Assembly: GCF_900155545.1 (NCBI RefSeq)
Contig: NZ_LT732526.1
Coordinates: 1,898,982 to 1,962,981, forward strand
Reading direction: 5' to 3'
Origin: Clostridium sp. Marseille-P2415
GTDB lineage: Bacteria; Bacillota; Clostridia; Lachnospirales; Lachnospiraceae
DNA length: 64,000 bases
Every line of letters begins with the position of its first letter. Positions within the stretch are counted from its first letter, which is position 1. The position numbers and the translations under genes were made by a program. Positions 15,976 through 24,274 of this stretch are shown here, one piece after another. The notes under the pieces are model-generated. The model did no database searches. It was not told where the DNA came from and saw only the letters and a list, made by a program, of their open reading frames with translations.

Positions 15976-17043
15976 CTATATGCCGCGGTCAATTTTTTTT
16001 GTCATTAATTCACTGTTGCTGCTGTAAATAACGGCGTTTTCTCTGGTGATCCTCCCTTCTTTATACAGATTTAAAAGACTGGCATCCATGGAAATCATGC
16101 CTTCTGTCTGCCCGGTGGCAATGACCGAATCAATCTGGTGAGTCTTGGATTCCCGGATCATATTCCGGATCGCATTGTTAAAAAACATGATTTCAAAAGC
16201 CGGATAAATGCCGCCATCCACAGTGGGGATCAACTGCTGGGAAACCACTGCCTGAACCACCATGGAAAGCTGCATCCGGATCTGCTGCTGCTGGTTAGGC
16301 GGAAAATTATCAATGATGCGGTCAATGGTATTGGCCGCCCCTACCGTATGAAGGGTGGAAATCACCAGATGACCGGTCTCTGCTGCTGTCATTGCAATCC
16401 GTATGGTCTCATAATCCCTCATCTCTCCCACCAGGATCACATCCGGGGCCTGGCGCAGGGCTGCCCGCAGCCCGGTCACATAGCTGTCTGTGTCCGTTGT
16501 GACTTCCCTCTGGGTTACCACGCTCTGCTTGTGGCGGTGAAGGTATTCCAAAGGGTCCTCTAAAGTGATGACATGGGCGTTTCGCGTATTGTTGATCTTA
16601 TCAATAATACAGGCCAGCGTAGTGGTCTTTCCGCTTCCCGCAGGTCCGGTGACCAGCACAAATCCTTTTGTCATTCTCGCGATATCTATAACGTTCTCCG
16701 GGATATGAAGTGCCTTATGATCCGGCAGTTCAAAGTTAACGACCCGGATCACCGCTGCCAGAGATCCCCGCTGACGGAACACGCTGGACCGGAATCTGGA
16801 AACGCCGGCAAGGGCAAAAGAGAAATCATCATCCCCATGTTCCCGCACTTTTTCCATGCTTCGGTTTCCGGCCAGCTTATAAAGCTCTGCAATCAATTCC
16901 TCCATCTGGGCCGGAAACAGTTTTTCCTCATTCTGGTATACAATCCTGCTCCCGATTTTATACGAAAACGGCATGCCGGGCACCAGAAAAATATCGGATG
17001 CATTCTGTGCCACAGCAGAGCTTAGCAAATCCACTACCTTCAT
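15976..17043 (-). CDS. pilT: Type IV pilus retraction ATPase PilT
   Basis: A 355-residue hexameric motor ATPase that depolymerises type IV pili. Seen: Walker A TGPAGSGKT (132-140), the Asp box HVITLEDPLEY, Walker B-like ILVGEMRD (203-210), the His box STLHT, and AIRNMIRE (291-298), a near match to the AIRNLIRE motif of retraction ATPases. The start was set at 17043 because TAGGAG lies 8 nt upstream; the longer frame adds 13 residues of non-family sequence. It is the last gene of a pilus-like operon. No PilB-type assembly ATPase is in the window. Confidence 0.93.
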   Translation of the reverse strand: MKVVDLLSSAVAQNASDIFLVPGMPFSYKIGSRIVYQNEEKLFPAQMEELIAELYKLAGNRSMEKVREHGDDDFSFALAGVSRFRSSVFRQRGSLAAVIRVVNFELPDHKALHIPENVIDIARMTKGFVLVTGPAGSGKTTTLACIIDKINNTRNAHVITLEDPLEYLHRHKQSVVTQREVTTDTDSYVTGLRAALRQAPDVILVGEMRDYETIRIAMTAAETGHLVISTLHTVGAANTIDRIIDNFPPNQQQQIRMQLSMVVQAVVSQQLIPTVDGGIYPAFEIMFFNNAIRNMIRESKTHQIDSVIATGQTEGMISMDASLLNLYKEGRITRENAVIYSSNSELMTKKIDRGI

Positions 17044-17054
17044 CTTCCAGTCTC

Positions 17055-17534
17055 CTACTCTTTTGTTTCCCCGCCGGTCCACACCGGCATGGAATCATCA
17101 ATTTCAAAATCTTCTGTCTGAACTACCTTCCACTGCGATATGATCATGCTTCCTGTTCCTTCAAACTGGGGGATCAATTCGATAAAAAGTGCCTGGGACC
17201 GCTCCATGGCGATTTCCGTTACCACAGTTCCCTCCCCAAGACGGTAATATCCCCCCAGCTTCCGGCTTAAAAGCTTCCTGCACTCCCCGGGATCCGGGCT
17301 CTGCTCCCGGACTGCATCCACCGTTTCCGAAACCATCCGGTAAAATTTTTCTCCCTCACTGTCCGCCCGGTAATACTCCGTCACTGCCGAAGCATTGCGC
17401 TTCGCTAAATCCCATTCGCTTTTTGCGGTGCTTAAGGAGAGCATCCCAAAGGTCACAAGGCACAGGACAATAAATATTAAAATAAGGGAAGGACTGCCGA
17501 TCGCTGCTCTGTATCCCTTTTCCTGCTTTGCCAT
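17055..17534 (-). CDS. Membrane-anchored protein of the pilus-like operon, unknown
   Basis: A 159-residue protein with one hydrophobic segment at ~14-36 and an otherwise soluble domain rich in Glu. There is no prepilin cleavage motif with Glu at +5. Its place between pilin-like genes and pilT suggests a minor pilin or assembly component. GGAGGT lies 6 nt before the ATG at 17534; the longest frame starts 10 codons earlier and would overlap the neighbouring gene. Family not recognised. Confidence 0.75.
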   Translation of the reverse strand: MAKQEKGYRAAIGSPSLILIFIVLCLVTFGMLSLSTAKSEWDLAKRNASAVTEYYRADSEGEKFYRMVSETVDAVREQSPDPGECRKLLSRKLGGYYRLGEGTVVTEIAMERSQALFIELIPQFEGTGSMIISQWKVVQTEDFEIDDSMPVWTGGETKE

Positions 17535-17547
17535 GCTTCCACCTCCG

Positions 17548-17958
17548 TCAATCTTTCGTTTCATGCCGGTAAACCCTAAGAGTATACACCTCTTCCCCGT
17601 TCCGGCTGACAGCCACTTCCGCCTGCCCCTCTCCGGGAAGCTTTGTCCTCACATGAAAAACAGCATATTGTATTTCACAGGGATCACCGGTTCTGTCAAA
17701 TCCCATTACATACCCTTCGGATGGATCCTCCGGCACTTCCGCCTGGAACTGTTCCTGTAATCCGGCCGCGCCCTTTGCTTTCCAGACCTCTGCCACGCTT
17801 TGGGCAATCAACACACTCTGGTTCAGATCCGATGCCTTCCGGCTTATAGAATCGGCCTTTACAAACGTTTGAAGGCAGACCGCCGCACAAAGAATAAAGA
17901 AAAAAATGACTGCGGTCATCTCCATTAGGAACACGCCTGAATGGTGTTTTCTATTCAT
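17548..17958 (-). CDS. Type IV prepilin-like protein
   Basis: A 136-residue protein with a textbook prepilin N-terminus: a short basic leader MNRKHHSG, cleavage expected after Gly8, then VFLME with Glu at mature position +5, followed by ~18 hydrophobic residues. The remaining ~100 residues are a small soluble domain with one Cys. This would be processed by a prepilin peptidase, which is not encoded in the window. Ribosome site GGAGGT lies before the ATG; the start overlaps the end of the upstream gene by 8 bp, which indicates coupled translation. Confidence 0.8.
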   Translation of the reverse strand: MNRKHHSGVFLMEMTAVIFFFILCAAVCLQTFVKADSISRKASDLNQSVLIAQSVAEVWKAKGAAGLQEQFQAEVPEDPSEGYVMGFDRTGDPCEIQYAVFHVRTKLPGEGQAEVAVSRNGEEVYTLRVYRHETKD

Positions 17959-18442
17959 CTTCCGGACCTCCGCTTCTAAGGGTAAGCCAGAGGCTGCCTC
18001 CGCTCTCCCCTTCCGTTTTTATGTGGAGAAGCCTGCCTGTCATTTCCATGGAAACCGCACTGCATTCCAAAATCTCATTTCCGTCTCCGACTCCCAGGCC
18101 GCTTCCGGCATCTGTAAACAATTCCCATAACCTGCCATCCCGGTAATAGATATCTGTCACATAAACCGAATCCTGTATCTTCTGCTCCAGCTTAAGGACG
18201 GTGATCCCATCCGTTTCCGTGAGAGATACCTTCCCGGCTTCATCTCCCTGTCTCACCTTATTGGCAATATAGCTTAGGGCCACATCCTCCCGGTAGGTAT
18301 TCTCTGTCCTGGCATTGATATTCTCATAGACCCTGCCCCCAATGAGCACGGAGAACAGGGCGCAGAGTACAAATACGAGAAACAGCAGAATGGTAAAAAG
18401 AACACCAGCCATCCGGCCCCTCCGGTTTACTTTTCCGCTCAT
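17951..18442 (-). CDS. Pilus-associated membrane protein (DUF4860-like)
   Basis: A 163-residue protein with a basic N-terminus, one membrane helix (~13-36) and an extracytoplasmic domain. The pattern YENINARTENTYREDVALSYIANKVRQ resembles the DUF4860 family found in clostridial pilus clusters; the assignment is from memory and tentative. GGAGGTGGGCAT precedes the ATG. It overlaps the next gene by 8 bp. Confidence 0.72.
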   Translation of the reverse strand: MSGKVNRRGRMAGVLFTILLFLVFVLCALFSVLIGGRVYENINARTENTYREDVALSYIANKVRQGDEAGKVSLTETDGITVLKLEQKIQDSVYVTDIYYRDGRLWELFTDAGSGLGVGDGNEILECSAVSMEMTGRLLHIKTEGESGGSLWLTLRSGGPEDE

Positions 18443-18457
18443 ATGCCCACCTCCCGG

Positions 18458-18781
18458 TTATTGTTCACGTAAGCTGACCGTAATATCCGGCATGAAGTTG
18501 GAAGCGAAGCCGCTGTAAAATACATCATACCGTTCTCTGTCGATCTGTATTCCATAATTTTCTTCCAGATATTCCACACTGGGCGGATACCTTCCTTCAA
18601 TCGCATAACACTGGACCGACGCCCTGCGTATGGCATCCCGAAGCGTCTGCGCTCCTTTCGTATCCGCTTTTTTCGAAAATATAAGGACTCCGGATACGAA
18701 AAGAACGATTGTGCAGGCAAATGCCGACAGAGAAATCAAATAGCCCCGGATTTCCTTAAGGGACTGCTTCCATCTATTCAT
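18458..18781 (-). CDS. Small pilin-like membrane protein
   Basis: A 107-residue protein with an N-terminal membrane helix (~13-36) and a soluble part containing AIRRASVQCYAIEGRYPPS, a pattern reminiscent of the region after the pilin helix where pseudopilins carry short peptides ending in YP. It lacks a clear Gly-x4-Glu cleavage site, so processing is uncertain. AGGAGG is 8 nt before the ATG. It lies 12 bp downstream of pilC. Confidence 0.72.
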   Translation of the reverse strand: MNRWKQSLKEIRGYLISLSAFACTIVLFVSGVLIFSKKADTKGAQTLRDAIRRASVQCYAIEGRYPPSVEYLEENYGIQIDRERYDVFYSGFASNFMPDITVSLREQ

Positions 18782-18793
18782 TCCAGCTCCCTC

Positions 18794-19846
18794 CTATCCG
18801 ATTGCCGATAAAACACCGGTCAGAGGCAGCATGACAGAAAGGAGGATCAGGCCAACCGCAATAGCCAGTACCGCAACCACGGTGGGTTCAAACCGGGTGA
18901 TCATATGTTCCATGGCCGTATCCGCCTCTTCTTCATAGCTTTTGGAGATTTCCTCCATGACACTGTCCAACCGTCCGCTTCTTGCACCCACCTTTATCAT
19001 CTGCACATAGAACCCTTTAAACAATCCCGTATTCTTCATGGCGGTATAGTAATCCGTACCTGCTTCCAGTTCCTCTGCACAGGCCTTTATTTTTTCTTCC
19101 ACCGTCTGGTTCTCCACAAGCTCTCCGGCCAGTTCCATTCCCTTTAAAAGAGCCAGCCCGCTGTGAAGGGTCAGAGCCAGTACAGAAGTGAAACGGCGGT
19201 TTGCAACCGCAAGTGCTATCCGGCTCCTCTTTTTAATCCAATGCAGCAGACGTTCCACCATAAGGAGCTTTCTCCCCCTTTTTCCAATAAGCCACACAGA
19301 AACTGCCGCCACCGCCAGGAGCATTCCGATTGCCAGAGCTGCTGCGCAGAATGCACCTCCAAGCTTTGTTGCAGCAAGAGAGACCGGCGGCATCTCTGCC
19401 CCCAGCTGTTTATAAACATTTTCAAAAATCGGCATAACCTTTGTAAATAATACAACCAAAACCATCAGAAGCATAAAAATCATGATAACCGGATAGGTGA
19501 CCGCATTTTTTATGTTTTTCATAAGAACATGCTCTTTTTCATAATAACCGGCCAGTGATTCCATGATCTGATCCAGGGTCCCGGTTTCCTCCCCCAGTCT
19601 GGCCATGCGGATCACATAGGGCGGATAAACTCCTGTTTTCTCCAGTACCTTTGAGAAAGGAACGCCAAGCTCTGCCTCCTCAGCCATCTTAAGAAGGATT
19701 TTTTTCTCTTCCTCCCCTGCCGCATCCTCCGCCATAACAGACAATCCCTCGTCAAGAGGGATAGCCGCATGGAGAAGAATCGATATCTGGAGACAGAAAG
19801 CGGAAAGTTCCCGGGCGGAATATCGTTTTTTCGCTTCCTTTGCCAT
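18794..19846 (-). CDS. Type IV pilus / type II secretion platform protein PilC/GspF
   Basis: A 350-residue inner-membrane platform protein for pilus or pseudopilus assembly. It has two related T2SSF domains (~15-135 and ~220-340), each followed by strong hydrophobic segments (ITYPVIMIFMLLMVLVVLF-type near 150, AVLAIAVGLILLSVML at the end). The longest frame adds 50 residues of unlikely sequence; the ATG at 19846 has AGGAGA 8 nt upstream and begins MAKEAKKRYSARELSAF. It leads the pilus-like part of the operon, 31 bp behind the transglutaminase gene. Confidence 0.9.
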   Translation of the reverse strand: MAKEAKKRYSARELSAFCLQISILLHAAIPLDEGLSVMAEDAAGEEEKKILLKMAEEAELGVPFSKVLEKTGVYPPYVIRMARLGEETGTLDQIMESLAGYYEKEHVLMKNIKNAVTYPVIMIFMLLMVLVVLFTKVMPIFENVYKQLGAEMPPVSLAATKLGGAFCAAALAIGMLLAVAAVSVWLIGKRGRKLLMVERLLHWIKKRSRIALAVANRRFTSVLALTLHSGLALLKGMELAGELVENQTVEEKIKACAEELEAGTDYYTAMKNTGLFKGFYVQMIKVGARSGRLDSVMEEISKSYEEEADTAMEHMITRFEPTVVAVLAIAVGLILLSVMLPLTGVLSAIG

Positions 19847-19877
19847 GTTTCGTTTCTCCTTTATCTTATGAAGTTCT

Positions 19878-20861
19878 CTAGTATGTATATTTAGCCTTAT
19901 AATTGGAGCTGTCTTTGATGTACTCCCTGATAGCCGGATCATTTCCTCCCGAAGACGCAAAGGTAGGGTCCATGAGTTTCCAGTTATAGCCGTCAAAATA
20001 AATGATGTTATCCACCCAGCCCTGTCCTTCTATGTATACATTCACCCATGCATGATAAAGGCTTCCCGTATAGCCGACCACAAGCTTTGTGGGAATGTTC
20101 TGGGACCGCAGCATGGCAGTCATGACTGCTGCATAATCAAAGCAGATTCCTTTTTTCCGGGCCAGAACATCGTCGACATCAGGCCGATAGCCGGACTCAA
20201 CCGAATTAGCCAGTGCCGTATCATAGGTGAAATTCTTTATAACAAAATTGTAAACATTGGTCACAACGCCAAGAGCATCTGACGCAGGGGCTGCAAGCTC
20301 CGCTCCTTTTTTAACCACCGCGCTTCCGGCAGAAAAATTCACATACTGGTTCGGATAAAGGAAAGGCTCAAATTCATCCGCAAGGGTCACATGAATATCA
20401 TTGCTGGACTTTACCGCATACTGGGTGCCCTGTACCTGTTCCAAAACCCGGACTGTGTACGTTCCGTTTCCTTCCGTTAAAGGGAATACCTCATAAGCAG
20501 ATCTGGCATTTAAATCATAGGTATACGTTTCTCCTCCGCCTTTTATCACCTGAACCTTGATTTTTGAAGCACTTCCGGTATACCGGACCATCACATAGCC
20601 ATGGCTGGTATTGGAAGCATCCACGGCGGCGGAATTGCTGCCCAAGGTGACAGTACCGGAAGCCTTAGGGGTTTTCACATTGCTCCCTTCAGGCTTTGAA
20701 TACAGAGGTACTGCTTCATCCCCGATGCTTACCACAGTTTTCCACTCAATGCTCTCCTCTGTGCTGTCCGCCGCTGTTATCCGGTCGCCTGATGTACAGC
20801 CGTTTAAAGAGAACAGTATGGCTGCACAAACAGATGCCATAGCTATACCATTCTTTTTCAT
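19878..20861 (-). CDS. Transglutaminase-like lipoprotein
   Basis: A 327-residue exported lipoprotein. The signal peptide ends in the lipobox LNGC (Cys near residue 22). The N-terminal half is a beta-rich region; the C-terminal half is a transglutaminase/protease-like core with the triad visible as Cys in KGICFDYAAV, His in LYHAWVNVY and Asp in LMDPTF. Such domains cross-link, cleave or amidate proteins. Three in-frame ATGs are clustered; GAGGAG gives 9-nt spacing only for the ATG at 20861, so the start is there. It sits between rlmB and pilC, which suggests surface work tied to the pilus-like genes, but this is inference. Confidence 0.88.
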   Translation of the reverse strand: MKKNGIAMASVCAAILFSLNGCTSGDRITAADSTEESIEWKTVVSIGDEAVPLYSKPEGSNVKTPKASGTVTLGSNSAAVDASNTSHGYVMVRYTGSASKIKVQVIKGGGETYTYDLNARSAYEVFPLTEGNGTYTVRVLEQVQGTQYAVKSSNDIHVTLADEFEPFLYPNQYVNFSAGSAVVKKGAELAAPASDALGVVTNVYNFVIKNFTYDTALANSVESGYRPDVDDVLARKKGICFDYAAVMTAMLRSQNIPTKLVVGYTGSLYHAWVNVYIEGQGWVDNIIYFDGYNWKLMDPTFASSGGNDPAIREYIKDSSNYKAKYTY

Positions 20862-20881
20862 AAACATCATCTCCTCGTCTG

Positions 20882-21619
20882 TTATCCCAAACGCTGTCTT
20901 ACGATCTCATAAGCCAGAACACCTGCCGCTACAGAAGCATTGAGGGAATCAATATCACCTTTCATGGGGATGGAAGCCACCATATCGCACTTTTCCCGGA
21001 TAAGCCTTCCCACACCGCTCCCCTCACTGCCGATGACAAGGCCGATGGGCCCCTTTAAATTAAGCCGGTACATCATTTCTCCATCCATATCGGCACAGAC
21101 AAACCACATGCCTTTTGCCTTTAACTCTTCTATTGTGGCAGTCAGATTGGTGACCTTGGCTACCGGCGTATAATTAAGCGCCCCGGCAGAGGTCTTTGCA
21201 ACCGTAGCCGTAAGGCCCACCGCCCGGCGCTTTGGAATGATAACTCCGTGGGCTCCGGCTAAATTAGCGGTACGGATGATGGCTCCCAGATTGTGCGGAT
21301 CTTCAATTCCGTCCAACAGGAAAAGAAACGGCGGTTCTCCCTTTTCCTCTGCCGCCTTTAACATATCCTCCACTTCCGCGTATTCATAGGCAGCAGCATG
21401 TGCGATAACGCCCTGATGATGACCTTCCTCTGACATCTGATCCAGGCGCTCTCTTTCCACGAAGTTAATGATGGTATCCTTCTTTTTTGCTTCCCGGACA
21501 ATGGACTGGATGGGACCATCCTGAACTCCCTTTTGCACGTACAGTTTATCGATCGTCTTTCCGGAACGGAATGCTTCCAACACTGCGTTCCTGCCTTCTA
21601 TCGTAAATTCCTCTATCAT
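20882..21619 (-). CDS. rlmB: 23S rRNA 2'-O-methyltransferase, RlmB/TrmH family
   Basis: A 245-residue SPOUT methyltransferase predicted to methylate the 2'-O of a guanosine in 23S rRNA. An N-terminal substrate-binding domain (~1-75) precedes the knotted SAM domain with LDGIEDPHNLGAIIRTA, then IVIGSEGSGVG-type and SLNASVAAGVLAYE motifs. Its start codon overlaps the mrnC stop (4 bp), as in many Firmicutes where cysS, mrnC and rlmB are consecutive. Confidence 0.94.
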   Translation of the reverse strand: MIEEFTIEGRNAVLEAFRSGKTIDKLYVQKGVQDGPIQSIVREAKKKDTIINFVERERLDQMSEEGHHQGVIAHAAAYEYAEVEDMLKAAEEKGEPPFLFLLDGIEDPHNLGAIIRTANLAGAHGVIIPKRRAVGLTATVAKTSAGALNYTPVAKVTNLTATIEELKAKGMWFVCADMDGEMMYRLNLKGPIGLVIGSEGSGVGRLIREKCDMVASIPMKGDIDSLNASVAAGVLAYEIVRQRLG

Positions 21620-22074
21620 TCCAGTTCTCCTATTCTTTCAAGTCCTCTGCCCACCAAAGCAACCAGACGGTCAAAACTGCCATTTAAATACAGGTAGCCG
21701 CACAGCGCTTCAAATCCGGTAGCGGTTCTGTAATCGGCAACCGTAGCGTGTTTGGCGGTCGTTGCGGATTTGGCGTTACGCCCCCGTTTGTAAACCGCCA
21801 CCTCTTCCGGCGTCAAATTCTCTTCTTCCAGAAGCCTGCGGACCATCTCCGCCTGTGTTCCGGCGTTCACCAGTTTGGCGCTTTTTTTATGCATATTATT
21901 CACCTGGGTGCTTCCATGGTTCATGACCTTGGTCCGGACAATCACTTCATAGACCGCATCTCCAATATAAGCCAGTGCCAGAGGGGAATAGCTTTTTACA
22001 TCCACTTCCTTAAGCTTTAGCGTATCCGCAAAGAATTCGGAAAATGCGGACAGCGACATTACACTCTCTTCCAT
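21616..22074 (-). CDS. mrnC: Mini-ribonuclease III
   Basis: A 152-residue RNase III-like nuclease without the dsRNA-binding domain, which matures 23S rRNA ends in Bacillus. The catalytic region LALAYIGDAVYEVIVR carries the conserved Asp, and the second signature lies in TGFEALCGYLYL. The start at 22074 has AAGGTG at about 5 nt and overlaps cysS by 16 bp; the alternative ATG at 22059 overlaps the cysS stop by 1 nt but has a weaker ribosome site. Confidence 0.93.
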   Translation of the reverse strand: MEESVMSLSAFSEFFADTLKLKEVDVKSYSPLALAYIGDAVYEVIVRTKVMNHGSTQVNNMHKKSAKLVNAGTQAEMVRRLLEEENLTPEEVAVYKRGRNAKSATTAKHATVADYRTATGFEALCGYLYLNGSFDRLVALVGRGLERIGELE

Positions 22075-23462
22075 TTTACACCTTCCCTGGTGTCCTCCAG
22101 AACAATGCCCTTATCCAGAAGCTTCCCGCGGATTTCATCGGCCAAAGCAAAATTTTTGTCCTTTCTGGCCTGCTGCCTGGCTTCGATCATGGCTTCAATT
22201 TCACCATCCAGAATCTCTGCCTTCTTTTCCGTTATGATTCCCAGAACATCGCAGAGCCGTTCAATGGTTCTCTTTAAGCAGGCGACATAATCCCCGGAAC
22301 TTTCTCCGTTTGTTGTAGAATTGCTTAATTTCACCAGTTCAAAAATCGCAGAAATGGCATCTGCCGTGTTAAAATCGTCATCCATGGCAGTCTCAAATTT
22401 AATAACCAGTTCCTCTACAGCCTTCTGGTACTCACCGTCACGGAACCCCTCTGATTTTGCAGAAGCTTCCAGACTCCTTAATTTATCCACTGCAGTTAAA
22501 ATCCGGTCCAGGCCGTTCTTTGATGCTTCCATTAAATCGGCGCTGAAATTAAGCGGGCTTCTGTAATGGGCGCTCAGCATAAAGAAGCGCAGTACCTGAA
22601 GATCATATTTCTCACTGATTTCCCTTACCGTGAAGAAATTCCCCAGGGATTTGGACATCTTCCTATTATCAATATTTAAAAATGCGTTGTGCATCCAGTA
22701 TCTGGCAAATTCTTTTCCGTTGGCAGCCTCGCTCTGGGCGATCTCATTCTCGTGATGAGGGAAAATGAGATCCTCTCCCCCCGCATGGATATCAATCTGG
22801 TCTCCAAGATATTTCTTAGACATGACAGAACACTCGATATGCCAGCCCGGCCGCCCTTCACACCACGGTGATTCCCAGTAAGGTTCCCCTTCTTTTTTTG
22901 GCTTCCAGAGTACGAAATCGGCCGGATCCTCTTTCCCTTCCTCACCGGTCACCTTGATCTCACGGAAACCGGACTGCAGATCCTCCAGATTCTTATGAGA
23001 CAGTTTCCCATATCCATCAAAGGATTTTGTACGGAAATAAACGGTTCCATCCTCTGCCTTATAAGCATGGCCGGCTGCGGTCAGTTCTTCGATCATATCC
23101 AGCATCCCGCAGATTTCCTCGGTAGCCAGCGGAGTCCTGGTAGCCGGCCTGACATTCATTCCTTCCATATCCTTTTTGCACTCCGCAATGTAGCGCTTGG
23201 AAATGGTGTCCGCATCCACGCCCTCTTCTATGGCTTTCTTAATGATCTTATCATCTACATCGGTAAAGTTGGAAACGAAATTCACCTCATAGCCCTTATA
23301 TTCAAAATACCTTCGAACCGTATCAAACACGATCATAGGTCTTGCATTACCGATGTGGATAAAATTATATACGGTCGGACCGCAGACATACATTTTCACC
23401 TTTCCAGGCTCCAACGGCACGAATTCTTCCTTTTGTCTGGATAATGTATTAAAAACTTTCAT
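22059..23462 (-). CDS. cysS: Cysteine--tRNA ligase
   Basis: A 467-residue class I synthetase charging tRNA-Cys. Seen: the zinc Cys in MYVCGPTVYNFIHIGN with the HIGH-type motif, the second zinc-ligand region SVMSKKYLG and HAGGEDLIFPHHENE, and KMSKS in RKMSKSLGNF. The longer frame adds 22 residues; the ATG at 23462 has GGGAGA upstream and the family-typical start MKVFNTLSRQKE. It is 29 bp behind ispF. Confidence 0.96.
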   Translation of the reverse strand: MKVFNTLSRQKEEFVPLEPGKVKMYVCGPTVYNFIHIGNARPMIVFDTVRRYFEYKGYEVNFVSNFTDVDDKIIKKAIEEGVDADTISKRYIAECKKDMEGMNVRPATRTPLATEEICGMLDMIEELTAAGHAYKAEDGTVYFRTKSFDGYGKLSHKNLEDLQSGFREIKVTGEEGKEDPADFVLWKPKKEGEPYWESPWCEGRPGWHIECSVMSKKYLGDQIDIHAGGEDLIFPHHENEIAQSEAANGKEFARYWMHNAFLNIDNRKMSKSLGNFFTVREISEKYDLQVLRFFMLSAHYRSPLNFSADLMEASKNGLDRILTAVDKLRSLEASAKSEGFRDGEYQKAVEELVIKFETAMDDDFNTADAISAIFELVKLSNSTTNGESSGDYVACLKRTIERLCDVLGIITEKKAEILDGEIEAMIEARQQARKDKNFALADEIRGKLLDKGIVLEDTREGVKWKRV

Positions 23463-23491
23463 AATATCTCCCTTCCATCTATCCTGTTTCC

Positions 23492-24037
23492 TTACGCTTT
23501 CCGGCAGCATCCGCCGCAGCCGCTGCAATCCGCCGACATGATCTTATCATCATAGCAGTAGTCCAGGGCAGACGTCAACAGTGTAATTGCCTGAGAAGAA
23601 ATTCCCTCTCCGTTTCCGGTAAAACCAAGCCCTTCTTCTGTTGTAGCCTTTACATTAACCTTATCCACCGTCAAATTTAAAGCATCGGCAATGTTTTCTG
23701 CCATCCTGGGGCGGTAGGGCAAAAGTTTTGGCTTTTGTGCTATGACCGTGGCATCTATGTTCTCGATCACATAACCACGTTCCTCCAAAAGGCGGCCCAC
23801 CTGCTTTAAAAGCTCGATACTGGATATGTCCTTATACTGAGGATCCGTATCCGGAAAATGTTCTCCGATATCCCCCAGCCCCGCTGCACCTAAAAGGGCA
23901 TCCATAACCGCATGGGCCAGTACATCGGCGTCAGAATGGCCCAAAAGCCCCTTCTCATAAGGAATCTTCACCCCTCCCAGGATGAGCTCCCTTCCTTCTG
24001 CTAATTTATGCACATCATATCCCTGTCCGATTCTCAT
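23492..24037 (-). CDS. ispF: 2-C-methyl-D-erythritol 2,4-cyclodiphosphate synthase with Cys-rich tail
   Basis: A 181-residue enzyme of the non-mevalonate isoprenoid pathway. Metal and active-site motifs are present: YDVHKL near the start, [23 protein letters not shown] and the GEHFPDTDP region, with the C-terminal [15 protein letters not shown]. The family usually ends near residue 158. Here ~22 residues follow, ending in [11 protein letters not shown], four cysteines in eight residues. The frame is open and uninterrupted up to the stop, so this is not a frameshift artefact as far as can be seen. The tail may bind metal or redox-couple the enzyme. Confidence 0.94.
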   Translation of the reverse strand: MRIGQGYDVHKLAEGRELILGGVKIPYEKGLLGHSDADVLAHAVMDALLGAAGLGDIGEHFPDTDPQYKDISSIELLKQVGRLLEERGYVIENIDATVIAQKPKLLPYRPRMAENIADALNLTVDKVNVKATTEEGLGFTGNGEGISSQAITLLTSALDYCYDDKIMSADCSGCGGCCRKA

Positions 24038-24046
24038 AATTCTTCC

Positions 24047-24254
24047 TTTCCTCTTTACTGCCCATGCTTTTTGGGCATAATGGTATATCCGAAGGGTGTT
24101 TCCTCTTTATTGCCCACGCTTTCTGGGCATAATGGTATACCCGAAGGGTGTTTCCTCTTTACTGCCCATGCTTTTTGGGCATAATGGTATACCCGAAGGG
24201 TGTTTCCTCTTTATTGCCCGCGCTTTCTGGGCATAATGGTATACCCGAAGGGTG
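24047..24254. repeat. Four-copy 52-bp tandem repeat (REP-like)
   Basis: Four contiguous 52-bp units at 24047-24098, 24099-24150, 24151-24202 and 24203-24254. Units 1 and 3 share the variant ACTGCCCATGCTTTTT; units 2 and 4 share ATTGCCC-CGCTTTCT, so the array looks like a duplicated 104-bp dimer. Each unit carries two inverted repeats: TGCCCA/TGGGCA and ACCC-GAA-GGGT. The unit length is not a multiple of three. It fills the gap between ispF and the lipid kinase gene. Related single copies lie at 6685-6719 and 11958-11978. Confidence 0.93.
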
Positions 24255-24274
24255 TTTCTTCTATATATACATAT

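Noticed and set aside
24047-24254. CRISPR array
   Set aside because: Units are directly contiguous with no variable spacers, so it is a plain tandem repeat.
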